This document shows positions 1 through 4,090 of a DNA stretch of 5,123 bases, one piece after another (position 1 is the first letter of the stretch; each line of letters opens with the position of its first letter). The DNA lies in contig CATNEU010000137.1 of NCBI GenBank assembly GCA_950097605.1, forward strand, positions 1-5,123, read 5' to 3'. Under the pieces are notes generated by a model. The model saw only the letters and a program-made list of their open reading frames with translations. It ran no database searches and had not been told where the DNA came from. Made by a program: the position numbers and the translations under genes. The stretch is from an uncultured Oscillospiraceae bacterium. Its GTDB lineage: Bacteria > Bacillota > Clostridia > Oscillospirales > Ruminococcaceae.

Positions 1-1042
1 CAGAATTAAAAAGAGGAAAACCGTCACAAAGGTCTTTCTGGCAATTGGACTGGTGCTGCTCATCGCCATCATTGTTGGCGTATGCTATATTGTATCCATC
101 CTCAGCAAGGTGAATACGGTGGACTTCAACACATCGGATATTGGGATTGACAGTTCCTTGCAATCTACGCTCAAGGAGCAGAAGAAAGAAGATTCCATTA
201 TCAACATCGCGTTGTTCGGCATCGACAGCCGCACCGGCGAACAGGCGCGTTCAGATGCCATCATGATCCTTACCATCGACAACAAACACGGTAAGCTCAA
301 GGTTTCCTCAATTATGAGGGATTCCTATGTCAATATCGACGGCAGAGGGATGGATAAAATCAACCACGCCTATTTCTTTGGCGGTCCCGAGCTCGCTGTG
401 AAGACCATCAACCAGAATTTCGGGCTGAATATTACCGACTTTGCTTCGGTGGAGTATGAGGGGCTGGCCCAGATCATAGATGCTTTCGGCGGCATTACGC
501 TGAGCCTCACGCCAGAAGAGGTATACCAGGCCAACCTGAATATCAATGAGGTCGCGGTTTATCAGAACTATACGCCGCAGTTGATTTCCGGTTCGGGCGA
601 GCTGCACTTAAACGGGCAGCAGGCGGTTGGATATGCCAGAATCCGTGCAATCGGCGGCGATTTCCAGCGTACCGACCGGCAGCGCGAGGTGTTGGAGAAG
701 GTGTTTGAGAAGGCCATGAACCTGAGCGTGACCGATTATCCCGGCATGATTTCCAAGCTGCTGCCGCTTGTGAAAACTTCCCTGACCAGCGGAGAGGTGC
801 TCTCGATCGGCACCAATATGGTGCTGGGCGGCAAGCCGAAATTTGAGCAGGCTCGTTTCCCGATGGACGTGGATTTTGACAGCCCGAACGGCAGCACGAT
901 CAATGGCATTTGGTATCTCACGTTTGACCTGGAGCAAAACAAGGAGCGCATGCAGAAGTATATCTTTGATGACGTAGACCCGAAAAACGTCGGCAAAGAG
1001 GACAGCTCCAGCAACAACGACGATTTTTCGCCGGCTGCATAG
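1..1042 (+). CDS. LytR-CpsA-Psr (LCP) family cell-wall polymer ligase, 5' partial
   Basis: LCP enzymes are membrane-anchored and act outside the cell. They move undecaprenyl-pyrophosphate-linked glycopolymers (teichoic acid, capsule or similar) onto peptidoglycan. The frame is open from base 2. A GTG at 53 could start a 329-residue protein, but it falls inside the hydrophobic segment. Upstream codons encode a basic stretch (RIKKRKTVTK) followed by a membrane helix (FLAIGLVLLIAIIVGVCYIV), so the true start lies left of the window. Counting the GTG as residue 1, the LCP domain runs from about 48 to 225. It has NIALFGIDSR (51-60), RSDAIMI (66-72), SIMRDSYV (86-93), KINHAYFFGG (102-111), AVGYARIR (191-198) and GDFQRTDRQREVLE (202-215). 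The Arg and Asp residues that bind the lipid pyrophosphate and metal in this family are present. The acidic, Ser/Asn-rich tail is unremarkable. The family is certain; the polymer it transfers is not visible. Confidence 0.95.
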   Translation, partial: RIKKRKTVTKVFLAIGLVLLIAIIVGVCYIVSILSKVNTVDFNTSDIGIDSSLQSTLKEQKKEDSIINIALFGIDSRTGEQARSDAIMILTIDNKHGKLKVSSIMRDSYVNIDGRGMDKINHAYFFGGPELAVKTINQNFGLNITDFASVEYEGLAQIIDAFGGITLSLTPEEVYQANLNINEVAVYQNYTPQLISGSGELHLNGQQAVGYARIRAIGGDFQRTDRQREVLEKVFEKAMNLSVTDYPGMISKLLPLVKTSLTSGEVLSIGTNMVLGGKPKFEQARFPMDVDFDSPNGSTINGIWYLTFDLEQNKERMQKYIFDDVDPKNVGKEDSSSNNDDFSPAA

Positions 1043-1073
1043 TTTTATAAAGTAGCGACTGCGTTTTTGAAAA

Positions 1074-1109
1074 GCGCCGCACAGCATAGCTGTGCGGCGC
1101 TTGTTTTAT
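1074..1109 (+). terminator. Intrinsic terminator of the LCP gene
   Basis: A perfect 12-bp stem (1074-1085 with 1089-1100, GCGCCGCACAGC and its complement) has a 3-nt ATA loop and is followed by TTGTTTTAT. It begins about 30 nt after the LCP stop codon. It should insulate the LCP transcript from nagA. Confidence 0.92.
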
Positions 1110-1120
1110 AGACTGTTCAT

Positions 1121-1134
1121 GGAAAACGCTTGCA
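1121..1134. promoter_or_regulatory. Candidate CcpA catabolite-responsive element (cre)
   Basis: On the minus strand these bases read TGCAAGCGTTTTCC. This differs from the classical cre pattern TGWAANCGNTNWCA at two positions and keeps the central CG and the AAGCGTTTTC core. It overlaps the -35 region of the promoter at 1130-1157, a usual place for CcpA repression. The nearest downstream gene, nagA, is a sugar-catabolic gene of the kind often under carbon control. This is a motif match only; such matches also occur by chance. Confidence 0.45.
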
Positions 1135-1157
1135 TTCCACACGCAGTATTGTATAAT
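1130..1157 (+). promoter_or_regulatory. Probable sigma-A promoter upstream of the hairpin repeat and nagA
   Basis: A perfect -10 TATAAT (1152-1157) lies 16 bp after a weak -35, TTGCAT (1130-1135; only TTG fits the consensus). Transcription would start near 1164, inside the first copy of the 105-bp repeat. The nagA mRNA would then have a leader of about 365 nt made largely of hairpins. The promoter lies after the LCP terminator, so it is not read from that gene. The repeat begins at 1158, the base directly after the -10 box. Confidence 0.55.
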
Positions 1158-1262
1158 AAAATATAGCTGCCGCACCGGTGTGCGTCCCCGCGCGAAGGCG
1201 CGGCAAATGCAAGGCATTTGGGCTATCTTTTAAAACAAGCGCCGATCCGCGCAGAATGCGCG
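1158..1262 (+). repeat. Hairpin-string direct repeat, copy 1 (105 bp)
   Basis: Matches 1312-1416 over 105 bp with a single difference (A at 1245, G at 1399), in an unpaired linker. It contains four consecutive perfect hairpins. They are CGCAC-CGGT-GTGCG (1171-1184), CCGCGC-GAAG-GCGCGG (1188-1203), CAAATGC-AAG-GCATTTG (1204-1220) and CGCGCA-GAA-TGCGCG (1248-1262). Short open frames cross it on both strands, but none has a convincing ribosome site or protein-like composition. It could be a REP/MITE-like intergenic repeat or a structured RNA. No transposase or terminal target duplication is seen. Confidence 0.9.
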
Positions 1263-1271
1263 AATACGTGC

Positions 1272-1307
1272 CTGCGGCCCGGGCAAATTGAAAATTTGCC
1301 GGCGCAG
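1272..1307 (+). repeat. Spacer hairpin between the two repeat copies
   Basis: The 49-bp spacer (1263-1311) carries its own hairpin: GGCAAATT (1282-1289), loop GAA, AATTTGCC (1293-1300). An outer CTGCG/CGCAG stem (1272-1276 with 1303-1307) extends it across a small internal loop. Its GAA loop and stem size resemble the hairpins inside the repeats, so the spacer may belong to a larger repeat unit of which the right-hand copy is incomplete. Confidence 0.7.
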
Positions 1308-1311
1308 TTAG

Positions 1312-1416
1312 AAAATATAGCTGCCGCACCGGTGTGCGTCCCCGCGCGAAGGCGCGGCAAATGCAAGGCATTTGGGCTATCTTTTAAAACAAGCGCCGGT
1401 CCGCGCAGAATGCGCG
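1312..1416 (+). repeat. Hairpin-string direct repeat, copy 2 (105 bp)
   Basis: Second copy, offset by exactly 154 bp from copy 1. The four hairpins fall at 1325-1338, 1342-1357, 1358-1374 and 1402-1416. The last gains an extra C-G pair (1401 with 1417). The sequence after 1416 does not repeat the spacer; it runs into GCAAA-CATTTT-TTTGC (1424-1439), a weak AT-rich hairpin. The near-perfect identity suggests a recent duplication or ongoing homogenisation. Confidence 0.9.
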
Positions 1417-1499
1417 GCTAAAGGCAAACATTTTTTTGCGTAAGTCCTTTATCGTGTCAAATATAGTCCGGCAGCGACGAGCTATCGCGCCGCCTGTTG

Positions 1500-1508
1500 T
1501 GATATACT
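1500..1508 (+). promoter_or_regulatory. Possible extended -10 promoter next to nagA
   Basis: TGATATACT matches an extended -10 (TGnTATAAT) with one mismatch. No good -35 lies 16-18 bp upstream. Initiation about 7 nt downstream would fall almost on the ribosome site (AAAGGAG, 1515-1521) and give a very short leader. That makes this less convincing than the promoter at 1130-1157; the two could act together. Confidence 0.3.
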
Positions 1509-1530
1509 AAAAACAAAGGAGTGCTGACAA

Positions 1531-2670
1531 ATGAAACTGCTGAAAAACGCGACCATTCTCAACGATGATTTTCAATTGCAGAAAGCGGATATCTTGATTG
1601 ACGGGGAAACCATCTGCAAGATTGGCACAGGCCTTTCCTGCCCTGACGCGGAGCTTCTGGATTATTCAGGCAAAACCATTATCCCGGGCCTGATCGACAG
1701 CCACACGCATGGCTGCGCGGGCGTGGACACCTGCAACGGCAGTGTGGAGGATTTAAAAACCATGTCGCGCTTTTACGCGTCGATCGGCGTGACGTCCTTT
1801 GTGCCGACCTCGATGACGCTGAGTACGGACACCCTTGAAAAGACCTTCCGCGCCGTTGCGGATTTCATCAAGGAAGGCGACGCTCCAGGCGCGTATGCGC
1901 ACGGCATCCATATGGAGGGGCCGTATTGTTCGGCCAAAAAAGTGGGCGCGCAAAACCCGGCCTTTTTGCAGACGCCGAGTGTGGACAAGTTCCGCAGCCT
2001 GAACAAATGCGGTGATAATTTGGTTAAAATCGTGGTGCTGGCGCCCGAGCTGGAGGGCAGCATGGAATTTATCCGCGAGGTTTCCAAGGACGTCACGGTT
2101 TCGATTGCCCATTCCGCCGCGGACTATGAGACGGCGATGGAGGCGATTGCAAACGGCGTGACGCATATCACCCATCTGTACAACGCCATGACGCCGTATA
2201 CCCACAGGGAACCGGGCATCATCGGCGCGGCGTACGACTCCGATGTGGCTTGCGAGCTGATCTGCGACGGCATCCACGTACATCCCGCCGTGATTCGCTC
2301 CACGTTCCGCCAGATTGGCGAGGACAGGGTGGTGTTTATCAGCGACTCGATGGAGGCGGCAGGTCTTGACGAGGGTGAATATGAGCTGGGCGGCCAGAAG
2401 GTGTTTGTGAAAGAGGGCGCGGCCCGACTTGCAAACGGCGCGCTTGCTGGCTCTGCAACCACGCTGATGAACTGCGTGCGCAAGGCTGTGGAATTCGGCG
2501 TTTCATTTGAAAGCGCGGTGAAGGCCGCGACGATCAACCCGGCAAAGGAGATCAAGGCCGACGGCGTCACCGGCAGCATCAGGGCCGGAAAGTTTGCCGA
2601 CCTGGTGGTTTTGAACCCCGATTTGTCGCTTGACACGGTGTTTGTGAAAGGCAGAAAGTTTGAGAAATAG
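1531..2670 (+). CDS. nagA: N-acetylglucosamine-6-phosphate deacetylase
   Basis: Cytoplasmic amidohydrolase that converts GlcNAc-6-phosphate to glucosamine-6-phosphate and acetate, the committed step in using or recycling wall GlcNAc. At 379 residues it is close to the usual family length. It starts at ATG 1531, 9 nt after AAAGGAG. The TIM-barrel metal and substrate residues are all visible: HTHG (58-61), Glu129 in HMEGPY (127-132), His194 in IAHS, His215 in THLYNAM (214-220), the DGIHVHP substrate segment (246-252), and the catalytic Asp272 in SDSMEAAG. LAGSATTLMNCVRKAV (305-320) and NPAKE (336-340), with G(S)IRAGKFADLVVL near the C-terminus, are typical of NagA. No nagB (deaminase) or GntR-type regulator is adjacent in the window; a terminator follows directly, so nagA appears monocistronic here. 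Regulation by the upstream cre-like site is inferred. Confidence 0.96.
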   Translation: MKLLKNATILNDDFQLQKADILIDGETICKIGTGLSCPDAELLDYSGKTIIPGLIDSHTHGCAGVDTCNGSVEDLKTMSRFYASIGVTSFVPTSMTLSTDTLEKTFRAVADFIKEGDAPGAYAHGIHMEGPYCSAKKVGAQNPAFLQTPSVDKFRSLNKCGDNLVKIVVLAPELEGSMEFIREVSKDVTVSIAHSAADYETAMEAIANGVTHITHLYNAMTPYTHREPGIIGAAYDSDVACELICDGIHVHPAVIRSTFRQIGEDRVVFISDSMEAAGLDEGEYELGGQKVFVKEGAARLANGALAGSATTLMNCVRKAVEFGVSFESAVKAATINPAKEIKADGVTGSIRAGKFADLVVLNPDLSLDTVFVKGRKFEK

Positions 2671-2712
2671 GCGTAACGATTGAAGATGGCAGTTGTTTTG
2701 TTTACTAGGAAT

Positions 2713-2752
2713 AGGGGATGGGCCGCTTTGCGGCCCATCCCCTTTAAGTTTT
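2713..2752 (+). terminator. Terminator between convergent nagA and nucleoside phosphorylase genes
   Basis: A perfect 14-bp stem (2713-2726 with 2730-2743, AGGGGATGGGCCGC and its complement) has a TTT loop and is followed by TTTAAGTTTT. It lies about 40 nt after the nagA stop and about 25 nt past the stop of the opposing gene. The T-tract favours termination of nagA. On the minus strand the hairpin is followed only by TATTCCTAG, so termination that way is possible but weaker. Confidence 0.88.
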
Positions 2753-2768
2753 GGCCCTAACGCGCGCC

Positions 2769-3533
2769 TTAGAGCCGCAGGGCGGATTCAAAAGCCAACG
2801 CCATGTAAGTCTGTGACTGTGACAGACCGTATTCGACCAAGCTGCGCGGCTGCCAAACTGGTGCGTCGAGCGTATCCGCCGCATACAGGAATTGGGCGAA
2901 TGGAACACCGCGGAATCGGGCTGCGGCCGCCATTGCCGCGCACTCCATCTCGACGGCAATACAGCCTTGCAATTTGCGGCGGGCAACTTTGTCCGCCGTT
3001 TCGCGGTAGGGGGCGTCGGTTGTCCAAATTTTTCCGGGGATAAAGGGATATCCGCTTGCACCAATGGCGGCTGTTACAGCGGCAATCGACGCGGAGTCGA
3101 GCTGGATTTCGTCCGCCGCCGGAAGATACTGGTGGCTCACGCCTTCGTCGCGCACCGCGGCGGTTGGCACAACAAGCTGCCCGTCGGCCATTTTGTGGTT
3201 TAAAACGCCGCAGCAGCCGAACAGCACAAATTTTTGCGCGCCCATGGCCACCACCTCCTCGAAGCCAACGACGCAGGCCGGTGCGCCGACACGAGAAAGA
3301 TAGAAGGCAATATCCACGCCCTGGTAACGAATCTGGTAGACCGGCAGCGTGCCGTTCGCGGTATAGAGCGATGCGATTTGCCGGACGGAATCCATCTGCG
3401 CAAACCGGTTGATTATGGCTTCGGAAAACGTGGAGACGCAGAGCGCGGGAAACCCGGGAACGGCCTGCACGCAGTCCTGCGGGTTGATAAACGCCGTTTT
3501 GGCGCTGTCATATTGTTGATACAGGGTGTACAT
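2769..3533 (-). CDS. Nucleoside phosphorylase (PNP/UDP family), substrate unassigned
   Basis: A 254-residue protein of the PNP_UDP_1 fold, whose members split the N-glycosidic bond of nucleosides with phosphate (or water, in MTA/SAH nucleosidases). ATG at 3533 follows a perfect AGGAGG (plus-strand 3543-3548) by about 9 nt, which fixes the start. Key segments are SRVGAPA (80-86), the phosphate-loop region; VLFGCCGVLN (103-112); WTTDAPYRET (170-179); AVEMECAA (193-200), whose Glu contacts the ribose hydroxyls in this family; and FLYAADTLD (215-223), with an Asp at the base-binding position. The overall look is nearest to the uridine-phosphorylase-like branch common in clostridia, but the base it prefers cannot be told by eye. 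It lies downstream of a T-box leader with no full-size gene between them, which points to amino-acid (probably methionine) control and raises methionine/SAM-cycle salvage as an alternative role. Confidence 0.88.
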   Translation of the reverse strand: MYTLYQQYDSAKTAFINPQDCVQAVPGFPALCVSTFSEAIINRFAQMDSVRQIASLYTANGTLPVYQIRYQGVDIAFYLSRVGAPACVVGFEEVVAMGAQKFVLFGCCGVLNHKMADGQLVVPTAAVRDEGVSHQYLPAADEIQLDSASIAAVTAAIGASGYPFIPGKIWTTDAPYRETADKVARRKLQGCIAVEMECAAMAAAARFRGVPFAQFLYAADTLDAPVWQPRSLVEYGLSQSQTYMALAFESALRL

Positions 3534-3540
3534 AGGGCAT

Positions 3541-3664
3541 TACCTCCTCTTTGAAAATGCACCAAAAAAGTTGCAGACTTTTATCCGAAGTGTTCGACAA
3601 AGACAAAACGCAAATGGGGAACGCACCGCTTCACGAGTGGTGCGCGTCTTGCAAAAAAGGCATG
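3541..3664 (-). other. Gap between T-box terminator and nucleoside phosphorylase
   Basis: About 120 nt of leader lie between the T-box terminator and the phosphorylase ribosome site. It holds a 6-bp hairpin (plus-strand 3622-3627 with 3639-3644, loop 11) and an AT-rich hairpin (3566-3571 with 3577-3582). A ten-codon ATG frame (3663 down to 3631, MPFLQDAHHS) follows a Shine-Dalgarno-like GGAGG inside the terminator arm. I see no strong second promoter. This is longer than the usual T-box-to-gene distance. Confidence 0.5.
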
Positions 3665-3706
3665 AAAAAAGCTCCCTCCTCTGCTTTGTATTGCAAGGAC
3701 GAGAGC
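3665..3706 (-). terminator. T-box leader intrinsic terminator
   Basis: On the minus strand GCTCTC (plus-strand 3701-3706) pairs with GGGAGC (3671-3676). The stem continues inward as TCCT/AGGA and TGC/GCA with two single-base bulges. It is followed by TTTTTT (3665-3670). Its 5' arm overlaps the 3' half of the antiterminator (CTCGTCC), giving the mutually exclusive structures expected of a T-box switch. Confidence 0.88.
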
Positions 3707-3996
3707 GTAACGCTTCGTGGTACCACCTGACTTCATCCGTCCCTCACGGGACGGACCTTACTGAGTGCGGACAAAAGAGACCTTCTGTCGATACTCCGGC
3801 GCGGTAACGGGCGCACCCGTCGCAGCCTGTGCGGAATTGCTCCGCAGTCGGTGCGCGGCTCCAAGACCATTTTCAGAAATGCCTTCTGCGCCCCTTCCCA
3901 GCAACCGGGGCTCTCTGCGGCAGGCCTCATTTCCTACTTTTCTTTTCACAGCCTTTTGTGTATAGACGCTGCACAAAGTGCAGGGTTCATGATTTT
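3665..3996 (-). promoter_or_regulatory. T-box riboswitch leader, specifier probably AUG (Met)
   Basis: T-box leaders bind a specific uncharged tRNA and then let transcription pass a terminator. All parts are visible on the minus strand. Stem I is closed by GGCU (plus-strand 3950-3953) with AGCC (3857-3860). A K-turn-like region has GGAG on the 3' side. The specifier loop has AGUA (3935-3938) opposite GAA (3872-3874), bounded by the helices GGAAAUG/CAUUUCU and AAGA/UCUU. The distal loop begins AGAGAG (3911-3916). A GNRA-capped Stem III lies at 3737-3754. The T-box AGGTGGTACCACG is at 3716-3728, with CTCGTCC downstream. After GAA the loop reads A-AUG-G, so AUG (3868-3870) is the best specifier. 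The bulge UGGU predicts discriminator base A, which fits tRNA-Met and argues against the out-by-one reading AAU (Asn, discriminator G). A 6-bp hairpin (3969-3983) precedes Stem I. Confidence 0.93.
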
Positions 3997-4002
3997 GCTA
4001 TT

Positions 4003-4031
4003 ATAATACGCCCAAGCGCCGGTTTTGTCAA
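4003..4031 (-). promoter_or_regulatory. Sigma-A promoter of the T-box transcript
   Basis: On the minus strand a perfect -35 TTGACA (plus-strand 4026-4031) is followed after 17 bp by TATTAT (4003-4008). An overlapping TATAAT (4000-4005) is a second -10 choice at 20-bp spacing. Transcription would start near 3996, just before the T-box structure. The -35 and spacer lie inside the inverted repeat at 4011-4051. Confidence 0.85.
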
Positions 4032-4051
4032 GTACAAAACCGGCGCTTGGG
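4011..4051. repeat. 18-bp perfect inverted repeat overlapping the T-box promoter
   Basis: CCCAAGCGCCGGTTTTGT (4011-4028) and its exact complement (4034-4051) flank the 5-nt loop CAAGT. It lies 39 bp past the stop of the minus-strand germination gene, so it may be that gene's 3' end hairpin, but no T-tract follows on either strand. The same bases hold the -35 box (partly in the loop) and the spacer of the T-box promoter. It could also be an operator. Confidence 0.85.
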
Positions 4052-4090
4052 TGGAAAGGATACGCTGTTTTTTGCATGTAGAAACGGGCG

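Noticed and set aside
53..55. GTG at 53 as the start of the LCP protein
   Set aside because: It lies in the middle of the membrane helix, with a basic cytoplasmic stretch encoded in frame just upstream and no ribosome site before it. The gene most likely starts outside the window.
1117..1421. Open frames of 67-84 codons over the hairpin repeats on both strands
   Set aside because: They translate the repeat itself (the same peptide appears from both copies), lack a ribosome site and have odd Arg/Cys/Pro/Ala-rich composition. They are by-products of GC-rich repeat DNA.
1753..2283. Long minus-strand frame (176 codons) inside nagA
   Set aside because: It is antisense to a gene with intact catalytic motifs. 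Its His/Arg-rich composition is the usual shadow of GC-rich coding DNA.
3868..3871. Reading the T-box specifier as AAU (Asn) or the nearby GUC (Val)
   Set aside because: AAU would need a tRNA with discriminator G, but the bulge UGGU predicts A. GUC runs into the UCUU helix below the loop. AUG fits both position and discriminator best, although this is a manual alignment.
3733..3976. Overlapping frames of 65-72 codons on both strands in the 3733-3976 region
   Set aside because: The bases are fully explained by the T-box structure (Stem I, Stem III), and no frame has a ribosome site or a recognisable domain.
1390..4023. Shared 11-mer CAAGCGCCGGT in repeat copy 2 (1390-1400) and the inverted repeat (4013-4023)
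   Set aside because: A few exact 11-base matches are expected by chance among all pairs in a window this size, and flanking bases do not match. A link between the two elements is unsupported.
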